A DNA stretch of 64,000 bases from Nocardioides daedukensis (GCF_013408415.1 NZ_JACCAA010000001.1:1054001-1118000); one strand, 5' to 3'. Counted from the stretch's first letter, positions 15,831 to 24,200 are shown. Numbers and translations: made by a program. The notes: generated from the letters alone by a model not told the origin.

Positions 15831-16718
15831 TCAGAAGACCAGGTAGTGGAGCAGCAACCAGATCGGGGCGATGGTGGCCAGGAGGGAGTCGAGTCGATCC
15901 ATCAGACCGCCGTGTCCCGGGATGATCTGGGACATGTCCTTGATGCCCAGGTCACGCTTCATCACCGACTCGGTCAGGTCGCCGAGGGTGGCCATCACGA
16001 CCGCGATCAGACCGAGCAGGACGCCGACCCACCAATCGCCGTCGAGCAGGTAGACGACCAGGGCCGTGCCGGCGGCCACGCAGGCGACCGCCGAGCCTGC
16101 GAATCCTTCCCAGGACTTCTTGGGAGAGATGACCGGGGCCATCGGGTGCTTGCCGAAGAGGACACCTGCGGCATAGCCGCCGGTGTCGGAGGCGACGGTG
16201 ACCAGGATGAAGACGACGATGCCCTTGGCTCCCTCGTCCCAGCGGTCGAACCCGGTGGCGCCGCCCTCGGCGAGCATGAGCGCCACGAAGGAGCCGAGGA
16301 ACGGCACGTAGACGAGGGTGAAGACCGAGGCCGTCGCCGTCTTCACATAGCCGTCGATCCCGCGGCGCAGCAGCCAGAGCATGGTCACCAGCGCGGAGAC
16401 CGCGGTGGCGGTGACCAGGGCGTTGGCGCCCCAGAAGTAGGCCACCAGGACCATGACCACCCCGCCGAGCATCAGCGGCTGCTCGGGGAGGTCGACGTCC
16501 TTGGCCAGCAGGCCTTGGCGCAGCTCCCACACGGCCACGACCACGGCAATCGCGACGATGACCAGGAACGCGGTCTTCCAGAAGGCCAGCGACAGGGCGA
16601 TGGCCGAGAGCAGCACCACCGCCGAGGCGACCGCTGCTGGAAGGTTGCGTCCGGCCCGGCCGTGGTCCTTGGCCGGGGTGTCGTTGCCCGGTTGCGTGGG
16701 CGATGTGGGAGTCGTCAT
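15831..16718 (-). CDS. cdsA: Phosphatidate cytidylyltransferase
   Basis: 295 residues, ATG 16718. It makes CDP-diacylglycerol from phosphatidate and CTP, the branch point of phospholipid synthesis. After a hydrophilic N-terminal tail of about 25 residues come some seven to eight hydrophobic helices. The CdsA region is clear: 'SDTGGYAAGVLFGKHPM', 'SPKKSWEGFAGS' and the C-terminal signature 'GDLTESVMKRDLGIKDMSQI' followed by IPGHGGLMDRLDS. All the conserved acidic and Lys residues of the signature are there. It follows frr by 21 bases in the rpsB-tsf-pyrH-frr-cdsA order typical of bacteria and leads directly into the LGT-like and radical SAM genes. Confidence 0.96.
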   Translation of the reverse strand: MTTPTSPTQPGNDTPAKDHGRAGRNLPAAVASAVVLLSAIALSLAFWKTAFLVIVAIAVVVAVWELRQGLLAKDVDLPEQPLMLGGVVMVLVAYFWGANALVTATAVSALVTMLWLLRRGIDGYVKTATASVFTLVYVPFLGSFVALMLAEGGATGFDRWDEGAKGIVVFILVTVASDTGGYAAGVLFGKHPMAPVISPKKSWEGFAGSAVACVAAGTALVVYLLDGDWWVGVLLGLIAVVMATLGDLTESVMKRDLGIKDMSQIIPGHGGLMDRLDSLLATIAPIWLLLHYLVF

Positions 16719-16739
16719 GGATGTCGTCGCGTCGAGGTC

Positions 16740-17297
16740 TCAGACCTCGAGCAGTTCGGCTTCCTTGTTCTTCAGCATCTCGTCGATGGCGTCGGTGTGC
16801 TTCTTGGTCGAGGCGTCCAGCTTCTTCTCGGCGCCGGTGACGTCGTCCTTGCCGACCTCGCCGTCCTTCTCGAGCTTCTCGAGGGCCTGCTTGGCGGTAC
16901 GGCGGATGTTGCGCACGGAGACGCGACCGTCCTCCGCCTTGCCCTTGGCGATCTTGATGTATTCCTTGCGGCGCTCCTCGGTCAGCTCGGGGAAGACGCA
17001 ACGGAGCACCTTGCCGTCGTTGGCCGGGTTCACGCCGAGGTCGGAGTCGCGGATCGACCGCTCGATGCCCGCGATCGCGCTCATGTCGAACGGCGCGATC
17101 AGGATGGTGCGCGCGTCCTGGGAGGTGAAGGAGGCGAGCTGCTGGATCGGGGTCGGCGTGCCGTAGTAGTCGGCGACGAGCTTGGAGAACATGCTCGGGT
17201 TCGCCCGGCCGGCGCGGATGGCCGCGAACTCCTCGCGGGTCGCCTCGACCGACTTGCCCATCTTCGTGTCGGCATCTGACAGGACCTGGTTGATCAC
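16740..17297 (-). CDS. frr: Ribosome recycling factor
   Basis: 185 residues, GTG start at 17297 with AAGGAG about 6 bases upstream. RRF, with EF-G, splits the post-termination ribosome. Typical segments: 'KMGKSVEATREEFAAIRAGR' near the N-terminus (domain I helix), 'YYGTPTPIQQLASF' at the domain boundary, and 'PELTEERRKEYIKIAKGKAE' with 'VRNIRRTA' in the C-terminal helices. The length of 185 is that of the family. It lies between pyrH (81 bases) and cdsA (21 bases) in the standard order. Confidence 0.97.
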   Translation of the reverse strand: MINQVLSDADTKMGKSVEATREEFAAIRAGRANPSMFSKLVADYYGTPTPIQQLASFTSQDARTILIAPFDMSAIAGIERSIRDSDLGVNPANDGKVLRCVFPELTEERRKEYIKIAKGKAEDGRVSVRNIRRTAKQALEKLEKDGEVGKDDVTGAEKKLDASTKKHTDAIDEMLKNKEAELLEV

Positions 17298-17378
17298 GGT
17301 TTCTCCTTGGTTCGCTCTTGCTCGGCGGCGCGCTGCTCGTTCAGGCGTGCGGGTTCAGGGGTGCTTCGGCGTGCTCGA

Positions 17379-18092
17379 TCAGGCGTCGGCACTGACGAGC
17401 GTGCCAATCTTCTCACCCTGCACGACCCGGAGGATGTTCCCCTCGGGCTCCATGCCGAAGACGACCATCGGGAGCTTGTTCTCGCCGCACAGTGCGAAGG
17501 CGGTCTGGTCCATGATCCGCAGGCCCTGGGAGATGGCTTCCTTGTAGGTCACGTTGTCGAGCTTGACCGCGGTGGGGTCCTCGTGCGGATCGGCGGTGTA
17601 GACCCCGTCGACCCCGCTCTTGGCGACCAGGACGACGTCGCAGCGGCTCTCCAGGGCGCGCTGCACGGCGACGGTGTCGGTGGAGAAGAAGGGCATGCCC
17701 ATGCCGGCGCCGAAGATGACGACGCGGCCCTTCTCCATGTGCCGGATGGCGCGGCGCGGGATGTAGGGCTCGGCGACCTGGCCCATCGTGATGGCCGTCT
17801 GGACCCGGGTGTCGATGCCTTCCTTCTCCAGGAAGTCCTGGAGCGCCAGGCAGTTCATCACGATGCCCAGCATGCCCATGTAGTCGGCCCGGACACGGTC
17901 CATGCCGCGCTGCTGCAGCTCGGCTCCGCGGAAGAAGTTGCCGCCGCCGGTGACGATCGCGATCTGGGTGCCGGCGCGGACGACGGTGGCGATCTCGCGC
18001 GCGACCTTCTGGACCACGTCGGGGTCGACCCCGACCTTCCCGCCGCCGAAAACCTCGCCCGAGAGCTTGAGGAGAACACGCTCGTATGTCAC
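17379..18092 (-). CDS. pyrH: UMP kinase
   Basis: 237 residues from GTG 18092, chosen because AAGGGAT lies about 7 bases upstream and because homologues start at '[12 protein letters not shown]'. The bacterial hexameric UMP kinase phosphorylates UMP to UDP and is feedback-inhibited by UTP. Motifs: KLSGE near the start, '[18 protein letters not shown]' for the nucleotide, '[20 protein letters not shown]' and '[20 protein letters not shown]' for the acceptor side. The open frame reaches 18167, but that part lies in a hairpin-bearing spacer. It is downstream of tsf. Confidence 0.96.
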   Translation of the reverse strand: MTYERVLLKLSGEVFGGGKVGVDPDVVQKVAREIATVVRAGTQIAIVTGGGNFFRGAELQQRGMDRVRADYMGMLGIVMNCLALQDFLEKEGIDTRVQTAITMGQVAEPYIPRRAIRHMEKGRVVIFGAGMGMPFFSTDTVAVQRALESRCDVVLVAKSGVDGVYTADPHEDPTAVKLDNVTYKEAISQGLRIMDQTAFALCGENKLPMVVFGMEPEGNILRVVQGEKIGTLVSADA

Positions 18093-18117
18093 CGGATATC
18101 CCTTCGTTGCATGCGAA

Positions 18118-18162
18118 GAGGCCGGCCCGGCGATGATGTGGTGATCATGCTGGACCGGCCTC
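18118..18162 (-). terminator. Strong hairpin between tsf and pyrH
   Basis: GAGGCCGGCCC at 18118-18128 pairs with GGACCGGCCTC at 18152-18162 (one mismatch), and an inner ATGAT/ATCAT pair extends the stem towards the loop. It lies 61 bases after the tsf stop and 26 before the pyrH start. No U-tract follows on the minus strand, so it may be a non-canonical terminator, an attenuator or a processing/stability site that sets tsf and pyrH to different levels. Confidence 0.5.
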
Positions 18163-18222
18163 CTCATGGTCGTGCGGCTGTCAATGTGAAGCCGCGAGAA
18201 ACCCTACAGGTTCCCGTGAGGC

Positions 18223-19035
18223 TCAGGCGCCGACCTCGAAGCGGGCGAACCGCGTCACGGTGGTGTTGGCGGCGTCGAGGACGTTCTTGACGCTCTTCTT
18301 CGACTCGGTGACCGACTCCTGCTCGAGCAGGACGATCTCCTTGAAGAAGCCACCCAGGCGACCTTCGACGATCTTGGCGACGGCAGCCTCGGGCTTGCCC
18401 TCCTCGAGGGTCTTCTTCTCGAGGACGTCCTTCTCGGCGGCGACGATGTCGGCCGGGACCTCGTCGCGGGTGAGGTACTGCGCCTTGAGCGCGGCAACCT
18501 GCATGGCGGCACCCTTGGCGGCGGCCTCGTCACCCTCGAACTCGACGAGCACGCCGACGGCGGGCGGCAGGTCGGCTGCGCGACGGTGCAGGTAGACGGT
18601 GGTGTTGCCGTCGAAGTAGGCGACCTCGCCCAGCTCGATCTTCTCGCCGATGGTGATGGCGAGTTGCTCGACGACCTCGCCGACGGTCTTGCCGTCGAGC
18701 GGAACGGCCTTGAGCGCCTCGATGTCGGCAGCCTTGGCCTCGTTGGCGGCGTCGGCGATGCGCTGCGCGGTGTTGATGAAGTCCGCGTTCTTCGCGACGA
18801 AGTCGGTCTCGCTCTTGAGGGAGACGATGGCGTTGCCCGAGCTGGCCACCAGGCCGGCGGAGGTCTCGCGCTCGGCGCCACGCGCGGCTGCCTTGGCAGC
18901 ACCCTTCACGCGGAGCAGTTCGACTGCCTTGTCGAAGTCGCCGTCGGCCTCGTCGAGAGCCTTCTTGCAGTCCATCATGCCGGCGCTGGTGAGCTCGCGG
19001 AGCTTCTTGACGTCGGCGGCGGAGAAGTTAGCCAT
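18223..19035 (-). CDS. tsf: Translation elongation factor Ts
   Basis: 270 residues, the usual size for actinobacteria. EF-Ts exchanges GDP for GTP on EF-Tu. The N-terminal '[20 protein letters not shown]' is the family signature that contacts EF-Tu, followed by '[17 protein letters not shown]' and the TDFVAKN segment in the core domain (the TDFV motif inserts into EF-Tu). The second half has '[13 protein letters not shown]' and the coiled-coil part near '[15 protein letters not shown]'. ATG 19035 has a GAGGAAGAAGGACC leader. It follows rpsB across a 168-base spacer with a strong hairpin. Confidence 0.97.
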   Translation of the reverse strand: MANFSAADVKKLRELTSAGMMDCKKALDEADGDFDKAVELLRVKGAAKAAARGAERETSAGLVASSGNAIVSLKSETDFVAKNADFINTAQRIADAANEAKAADIEALKAVPLDGKTVGEVVEQLAITIGEKIELGEVAYFDGNTTVYLHRRAADLPPAVGVLVEFEGDEAAAKGAAMQVAALKAQYLTRDEVPADIVAAEKDVLEKKTLEEGKPEAAVAKIVEGRLGGFFKEIVLLEQESVTESKKSVKNVLDAANTTVTRFARFEVGA

Positions 19036-19126
19036 GGTCCTTCTTCCTCGAAGTTCGGTGTGGGTGTTCGGAATGTTCTGGAGGTGTCGCGTTGGTGCGA
19101 TCTCGCGGGTCGTCCGGTGAACGACT

Positions 19127-19157
19127 CGGCGGCCGCGCCCGGTGGGCGCGGCCGCCG
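19127..19157 (-). terminator. Perfect 14-bp hairpin between rpsB and tsf
   Basis: CGGCGGCCGCGCCC at 19127-19140 is exactly complementary to GGGCGCGGCCGCCG at 19144-19157 with a 3-base loop. It lies 47 bases after the rpsB stop and 92 before the tsf start. No T-run follows. This is the strongest stem I found in the window. It is likely an attenuator or termination/processing site that uncouples S2 from EF-Ts synthesis. Confidence 0.6.
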
Positions 19158-19203
19158 GTGAAGCGTTGCGAAGCTCGATCCGGACCTGGGCCCGGTTGGA
19201 GCC

Positions 19204-20343
19204 TCAGGCCTTGTCGTCGGCCTTGGTCTCGGCGTTCACGAAGCCAGCGGCCTCGGCGGCCTCGGCCGTCTTGAACCAGACCTCGGCGTTGGTACGGCCG
19301 TACCAGGGGCTGCTCGGGGCGTGGAACTTCATCGAGCCCTTGTTGCCCTTGATCTCGAAGCCCTCGGGAGCCGAGCCGTCCTCGTTGGCGGGAGCCGAGT
19401 CGGCAGGGGCCTCGTCGGCCTTCGCCTCGGTGGTCTCAGCCTTGGCCTCGGTGGCCTCCTCGGCGACAGCCTTGGCCTCGGTGGCCTCGGCAGCAGCGCC
19501 GGTGCCCTCGGTGGCCGGGGTGTCGGTGGCCTTGGCGTCGCCGCCGGTGGCCTCGACGGCAGCCTTGTCGGCGTCGCCCTGGAGCAGCTCGCGCTCCCAG
19601 TCGGCCAGCGGCTCGTCGGCGCCGGGGGTGGCGTCGCCGCCGGTCTTGGCGCCGGAGCGGGCGATGAGGCCCTCGGCCACGGCGTCAGCGACCACGCGGG
19701 TCAGCAGGCCGACCGCGCGGATGGCGTCGTCGTTGCCCGGGATCGGGAAGTCGACGAGGTCCGGGTCGCAGTTGGAGTCGAGGATGCCGATGATCGGGAT
19801 CCGCAGCTTGCGGGCTTCCTCGACAGCCAGGTGCTCCTTGTTGGTGTCGACGATCCACACGGCCGAAGGCGTGCGGGTCATCTCGCGGATGCCACCAAGG
19901 GTCTTGTCCAGCTTGGTGCGCTCCCGCTTCATCTGGAGCAGTTCCTTCTTGGTGCGGTTGGAGCCCGCGACGTCGTCGAAGTCGATCTCGTCGAGCTCCT
20001 TGAGGCGGTTGATCCGCTGCGCGACCGTCTGGAAGTTGGTGAGCATGCCGCCGAGCCAACGCTGGTTGACGTAGGGCATGCCGACGCGGGTCGCCTGCTC
20101 GGCGATGGCCTCCTGCGCCTGCTTCTTGGTGCCGACGAACATGATGACGCCGCCCTTGGCGACGGTCTCCTTGACGAAGGCGTACGAGCGGTCGATGTAG
20201 GCCAGCGACTGCTGCAGGTCGATGATGTAGATGCCGTTGCGCTCGGTCATGATGAAGCGCTTCATCTTCGGGTTCCAGCGACGGGTCTGGTGTCCGAAGT
20301 GGACGCCGCTCTCGAGGAGCTGGCGCATGGTCACGACTGCCAT
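19204..20343 (-). CDS. rpsB: 30S ribosomal protein S2 with C-terminal extension domain
   Basis: 379 residues, against about 240-290 for most S2. Residues 1-230 are normal S2 ('[18 protein letters not shown]', '[12 protein letters not shown]', 'PGNDDAIRA'). From about 231 to 325 comes a linker rich in Ala, Glu, Lys and Thr with repeated TEAKA-like units. Residues about 326-372 form a compact extra domain: '[20 protein letters not shown]' then [10 protein letters not shown] and AEAAEAAGF. This pattern (x-Tyr-Gly-Arg-Thr-x-Ala-Glu-Val-Trp-Phe ... Ala-Gly-Phe) recurs as an add-on in actinobacterial proteins (the so-called sunset domain, from memory). S2 binds the 30S platform near S1/mRNA exit, so the tail would be exposed there. 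It heads the tsf-pyrH-frr-cdsA run. Confidence 0.95.
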   Translation of the reverse strand: MAVVTMRQLLESGVHFGHQTRRWNPKMKRFIMTERNGIYIIDLQQSLAYIDRSYAFVKETVAKGGVIMFVGTKKQAQEAIAEQATRVGMPYVNQRWLGGMLTNFQTVAQRINRLKELDEIDFDDVAGSNRTKKELLQMKRERTKLDKTLGGIREMTRTPSAVWIVDTNKEHLAVEEARKLRIPIIGILDSNCDPDLVDFPIPGNDDAIRAVGLLTRVVADAVAEGLIARSGAKTGGDATPGADEPLADWERELLQGDADKAAVEATGGDAKATDTPATEGTGAAAEATEAKAVAEEATEAKAETTEAKADEAPADSAPANEDGSAPEGFEIKGNKGSMKFHAPSSPWYGRTNAEVWFKTAEAAEAAGFVNAETKADDKA

Positions 20344-20798
20344 GTGGTTCTACTTTCCTGTTGTGTGGCTCCACACCGATGCCGCCTGCCTTGTGCCCCG
20401 GTTCGCTCCGGAGAGGCAGGCCAGTGTTCGGCCAGCATTGTTTTCAGTTCGTTGCTCCCGACGGGTGCCGGTCGCCCTGACGCCGCGCGCGTTCCGACTC
20501 GGTCTTCGACCGACACTGAGGAACGTCGCCCACGGGCGCTCCCGCTCCCCTGATCGAGTCCTGGGGAGTGGGTCGTGGTCTGCGAGCGTGCGAAGTCAAT
20601 CCACGGATGGATTGCGGTGATCAGAGTAGTCGAATCGGGAGGCTCCCGGCCAATCGAGCGGGGCCCTCTCCCTCGGTCTTCGGTGTGCCCGACCAGGGGC
20701 GGCCCGGATTTCGTCCACAGGGGCCGTTCTTGGAGGCGCTTTCCACAGGGTACGTCGGTCCTCCTCCCCCGACTCCCGGCGCCCGGCAAGGTGCTCCC
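20344..20798. promoter_or_regulatory. 455-base divergent spacer between rpsB and the M23 gene
   Basis: No gene-like frame with coding character was found here. It should hold the rpsB promoter(s) and leader on the minus strand and the M23 promoter on the plus strand. One clear structure is seen: TCGGTC at 20499-20504 pairs exactly with GACCGA at 20508-20513 across TTC, and GTTCC/GGAAC (20491-20495 and 20520-20524) can close it further out. Placed 150 bases upstream of rpsB, it could belong to a leader that S2 controls, but this is speculation. Confidence 0.45.
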
Positions 20799-21419
20799 AT
20801 GCGGATCGTTGCCCTTCTCGGACTCCTTGTCGGAATGCTGCTGACGTGTGCCGTCGGCGGCGGGTCGGGCGCATTCGCCGACCCCGGTGGCGAGCAGCCC
20901 ACACGAGGGGTGTGGCCGCTTGATCCACGTCCCGCTGTCGTCGGTGGATTCGCCCCTCCGACGGAGAAGTGGGGCGCCGGTCACCGAGGTGTGGATCTGA
21001 ACGGCTCGGCAGGGCAGCCCGTGCGTGCGTCCCTGCCTGGCACGATCAGCTTTGCGGGGTCGATCGCGGGCCGTGGGGTGGTGAGCGTCGAGCACGGCGA
21101 CACGCGCACGACGTACGAGCCGGTGGTGGCGAGTGTCGACGTCGGGGACCCGGTCAGCGCGGGTGAGGTGATCGGAAGGCTGGAGCTGCGCGGCTCTCAC
21201 TGCCTGCCGGCGGCGTGCCTGCACTGGGGTTGGCTGCGCGGATCGGCATATCTCGATCCCCTTGACTTGGTCGGGGCGGCGCGCGTGCGCCTACTCCCCC
21301 CGGGTGGGCTGCCCGCCCCGACCTTGCCCAGTGAGATGAACGGCGAGTCTCCTGGTGGGGCTGCGTCGGTGGTCCCCGGCCTCGGAACGTTGTTGTGGCC
21401 GTCGAAGGCGGGTCAGTGA
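20799..21419 (+). CDS. Exported M23-type (LytM-like) peptidase-fold protein, altered active site
   Basis: 206 residues from ATG 20799. A signal peptide covers about residues 1-28 (hydrophobic core 'IVALLGLLVGMLLTCAVGGG', then Ala-Phe-Ala-Asp). The M23 domain follows: 'VVGGFAPPTEKWGAGHRGVD' gives the first zinc ligands His and Asp (HxxxD), and 'SIAGRGVVSVEHGDTRTTYE' the central strands. In the last motif, active LytM enzymes have HxH; here it reads AACLHWGW, with Cys in place of the first His. It may be a weak or regulatory peptidoglycan hydrolase, or use Cys. A related M23 gene sits divergent to rpsB in other actinobacteria. A C-terminal Pro/Gly-rich tail of about 45 residues has no domain. 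Confidence 0.82.
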   Translation: MRIVALLGLLVGMLLTCAVGGGSGAFADPGGEQPTRGVWPLDPRPAVVGGFAPPTEKWGAGHRGVDLNGSAGQPVRASLPGTISFAGSIAGRGVVSVEHGDTRTTYEPVVASVDVGDPVSAGEVIGRLELRGSHCLPAACLHWGWLRGSAYLDPLDLVGAARVRLLPPGGLPAPTLPSEMNGESPGGAASVVPGLGTLLWPSKAGQ

Positions 21420-21469
21420 CGAAGTTGCTGGTCCGACTCGCCTGCTGGTCCCGGCACGCGACTGACGCC

Positions 21470-22420
21470 TCAGGCGCGTGGGTGCGCCTGGCGGTAGGCC
21501 GAGCGGAGCCTCTCGGTCGTCACGTGGGTGTAGATCTGCGTGGTGGCCATGGAGGCGTGACCGAGGAGCTCCTGGACGGTCCGTAGGTCTGCGCCACCTT
21601 CGAGTAGATGCGTGGCGGCGGTGTGCCGAAGTCCGTGGGGCCCGATGTCGGGCGCACCGTCGACGTCGGCGATGCGCTTGTGCACCAGGGTGCGGACGGC
21701 ACGCTGGTCGATCCGCTTCCCGCGCGTCCCGAGGAAGAGTGCCGGCCCGGCACCCTCCTGCTCGATGGCCGGCCTCGCTCGATCGATCCAGCGTTTGAGC
21801 GCAGCAGCCGCCGGCTGACCGAACGGCACCGTGCGCTCCTTGCGCCCCTTGCCGAGCACCCGGATGACGTTGCGGTCGAAGTCGACGTCGTCGATGTCGA
21901 GCCCGGTGAGCTCGCCGACCCGGATGCCGGTCGCATACATCAGCTCGAGAATGGCGACGTCGCGGACGCCGACGGGGCTGTCGTCGTCGGCCAGCGCGGC
22001 GGCCTGCTCGACGAGATCCTTGGCCTCGTCCGCGCGCAGCACGTCAGGGAGAGTCTTGTGCGCCTTGGGACTCGCCAGCAGCTTGCCCGCATCGCTGGCG
22101 GACCGCTCGGTGCGGGCCAGCCAAGCGGTGAAGACACGTACGGCTGTGGCCCGCCGGGCAATCGTCGTTCGCGACTTGCCCATGCTCTGTTGCTTGGCGA
22201 GCCAACTACGCAGGGTCCGCAGGTCGACTCCGGTCACGTCCTGGTGTCCGAGCTTCGCCGCGTGGGCGAGCATCGAGGCGATGTCGCCGGTGTAGGCGCG
22301 GACGGTGTGGCTGGTCAGGTCGCGCTCGGAGACCAGGTGGCGCTCGTAGTCGCCAAGGGTTCTCGCCATCGGCTCCGGAAGATGCTCCGGAACCTCATCT
22401 ACTGACGCGCGTGACTCCAC
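21470..22420 (-). CDS. xerC: Tyrosine recombinase XerC
   Basis: 316 residues from GTG 22420 (an ATG at residue 18 is a possible later start). It resolves chromosome dimers at dif with XerD. The N-terminal core-binding domain covers about 20-110 ('YERHLVSERDLTSHTVRAYT'). The catalytic domain holds the full set: Arg in 'YATGIRVGELTGL', the Lys region 'LGKGRKERTVPFG', HGLRHTAATHLLEGG (His-x-x-Arg), the second His in 'ELLGHASMATTQIYTHV' and the nucleophile Tyr in the same stretch. It lies convergent to the M23 gene, at the left border of the accessory insertion that ends at dprA. Confidence 0.93.
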   Translation of the reverse strand: MESRASVDEVPEHLPEPMARTLGDYERHLVSERDLTSHTVRAYTGDIASMLAHAAKLGHQDVTGVDLRTLRSWLAKQQSMGKSRTTIARRATAVRVFTAWLARTERSASDAGKLLASPKAHKTLPDVLRADEAKDLVEQAAALADDDSPVGVRDVAILELMYATGIRVGELTGLDIDDVDFDRNVIRVLGKGRKERTVPFGQPAAAALKRWIDRARPAIEQEGAGPALFLGTRGKRIDQRAVRTLVHKRIADVDGAPDIGPHGLRHTAATHLLEGGADLRTVQELLGHASMATTQIYTHVTTERLRSAYRQAHPRA

Positions 22421-22463
22421 ACCCGAAGACTAAGGGTGTGGAGTGCGCGGGTGGTGCCGGTCA

Positions 22464-24104
22464 TCAGAAGGGTGGGGGCGTGTCGTCGAACTGTTCGACG
22501 ATCGGTCTGCGCTGCCAGTCACGCTCCCCCGGTGGGACCGGCTCACCGGGCCGACGCGGAGCAGTGGCTGGGTCATCATCGTCGGTAATGTCCCAGGGCA
22601 GGAAATCGGTGGGTTGGAAGTCCGGGACCACCCGGGAACAGCCGCGTACGTCGTGGACGCGCGCCATCCGCTCGCGCATCCGCGCGACTCGTTGTCGAAG
22701 ACGTTCCGGATCGATCCCCGGCGGGCCAGTGCCTGCCGTGTCCGGGCCGGTTCCGGCCAGATCGGGATCGCGGGTATCGAAACAACCGTTGTGGTCGTCG
22801 ACCTCGCCGGGGAGCGTGACGTCCGCCGTACCGAGGTTGTCGCGGAAGTAGGTGCGACCGAAGGGCGAGTGCCACAGATAGGCACCCGGCTCCAGCACGT
22901 CATAGGACCAGGCGGTGTGGGTCTTGAGCCGATGGTGGCGACGACACAGCGGTGCGATGTTGCACGAGCAGGTCATGCCTCCGGCGCCGAACGGCACACC
23001 ATGGTCGTGATCGCAGGCCACTGATGAGCGGTGGCACCACGGAAAGACGCAGCACGGACTGCGGCGATCGGCTTGGTCCGTGAGCCGATCGGGAATCTCG
23101 TAGCGTTCCACGTCGACGTGGTCACGGTCGTCGACGATCGGGAGCACCGTCACGGCAGTGTCCGTGCGCCCACACCAGTCGCGAATCATCTCGACGGAGA
23201 TCGGCTTGGCACCACGCTCGATCCGGCCCACGTGTCCGCCGCCGAGACCGCTCAGCGCCGCATCGGCCAGGTGCAGCACGATCGTCATCTTCTTGCGACG
23301 CTCTCGTGGCGTCTTCCCCTCCGACTCACCGCTCCCCTCGAGAAGGTCGAGCGCGCGGCCCGGATCGGCCAAGATGCCGATCGCCAGCGCACGGCGTACG
23401 TCCAGCGGCTCCTCGCAGCCGGCCTCCTTCAGCAGGTGCGCCAACTTCGAGACGGTGTCATTGAAGTCCAAGGCGTCCTTCAGGTCGGCCTCGATGATCA
23501 TCGTGGCGACGCCGTTGGCGGAGATGTCCTTGAGCAGTCTCACCTGCCGCCTGTCGAGCGCGTCGAGGCGCTCGCGCTCACGCTCCTCCGGATAGAGCGC
23601 CAGCATCGCCTCGTCGAGCAATTTCGCCAGGGTGATCAGCCCGACCTTGTGGGCGATGGCCCATACGTGCTCGTCCACGTAAGTGGCCACGTCGACGGGA
23701 TGGTTCAGCGTGACGTCTGCGATGCGCCGGGCCCGCCATGCCGTCAGCTCTCCGCTCAGCACGCGCGACCAGGTCCTCGGCAGGCGGTGGCGCAGCTCCA
23801 GGCACTGGTCGAAGAAGTGATCGGAGAACGAGGGCGGGATGCCGACACTCAGCGCGAACTCGGCCGTGCTGTCCCATGCCACCGCCGGACGCGCCGAGTG
23901 CGCATCAGACTCGCGACCACTCGCCTCATCGCGGGCACCCGGAGCAGGGTCGTCCCCCTCCGGCGCTGGGTGCAGGTCTGCCCATTGCACGGCGCGCATG
24001 AGGATGCCGCGCTCGGCATCGTCGGCCACCCTGCGCAGTCGCGCCGCGTCCCCGAGAACCGCGTCAGCGGTCTCACATGTGGGGAGTTCAGAGGCCGGGT
24101 TCAT
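22464..24104 (-). CDS. DUF222 / 13E12-repeat family protein with HNH endonuclease domain
   Basis: 546 residues. The N-terminal two thirds match the DUF222 region ('LPRTWSRVLSGELTAWRARR', 'DVRRALAIGILADPGRALDL'). The HNH nuclease follows at about 350-400: 'CDHDHGVPFGAGGMTC' with CNIAPLCRRHHRLKTH, giving the His-Asn-His and the zinc-ligand Cys pairs. The last 120 residues are Pro/Asp-rich. Such genes occur in many copies in actinobacteria and are usually considered mobile or repeat-like; the target is unknown. A LexA-type SOS box lies 15-30 bases before the start, so expression is probably damage-inducible, as reported for 13E12 genes of Mycobacterium tuberculosis. Confidence 0.88.
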   Translation of the reverse strand: MNPASELPTCETADAVLGDAARLRRVADDAERGILMRAVQWADLHPAPEGDDPAPGARDEASGRESDAHSARPAVAWDSTAEFALSVGIPPSFSDHFFDQCLELRHRLPRTWSRVLSGELTAWRARRIADVTLNHPVDVATYVDEHVWAIAHKVGLITLAKLLDEAMLALYPEERERERLDALDRRQVRLLKDISANGVATMIIEADLKDALDFNDTVSKLAHLLKEAGCEEPLDVRRALAIGILADPGRALDLLEGSGESEGKTPRERRKKMTIVLHLADAALSGLGGGHVGRIERGAKPISVEMIRDWCGRTDTAVTVLPIVDDRDHVDVERYEIPDRLTDQADRRSPCCVFPWCHRSSVACDHDHGVPFGAGGMTCSCNIAPLCRRHHRLKTHTAWSYDVLEPGAYLWHSPFGRTYFRDNLGTADVTLPGEVDDHNGCFDTRDPDLAGTGPDTAGTGPPGIDPERLRQRVARMRERMARVHDVRGCSRVVPDFQPTDFLPWDITDDDDPATAPRRPGEPVPPGERDWQRRPIVEQFDDTPPPF

Positions 24105-24118
24105 GACCCGATTTTAGG

Positions 24119-24134
24119 TCGAACGTTTGTTCGT
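24119..24134 (-). promoter_or_regulatory. LexA-type SOS box upstream of the HNH gene
   Basis: The site reads TCGAAC-GTTT-GTTCGT. The mycobacterial/actinobacterial LexA consensus is TCGAAC-N4-GTTCGA, so 11 of the 12 fixed positions match, with the right spacing. It lies just before the start of the DUF222/HNH gene, where bound LexA would block transcription. The match is direct; LexA binding is inference. Confidence 0.75.
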
Positions 24135-24182
24135 CGACAAGGCCTTCTGGCAATCTGTGGAGAACTATTTTCGCAGGTCAGA

Positions 24183-24200
24183 GGGAGGTTTGGACCTCCC
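24183..24200 (-). terminator. Hairpin after the first DUF6318 gene
   Basis: GGGAGGT at 24183-24189 pairs exactly with ACCTCCC at 24194-24200 across TTGG. It lies 33 bases beyond the stop of the lipoprotein gene ending at 24233, and the following minus-strand sequence becomes A/T-rich (GAAAATAG). It would end the lipoprotein transcript before the HNH promoter. Confidence 0.55.

Noticed and set aside
15795..17279. A 494-codon plus-strand frame over cdsA and frr
   Set aside because: Antisense shadow of two conserved genes, with no motif in the product.
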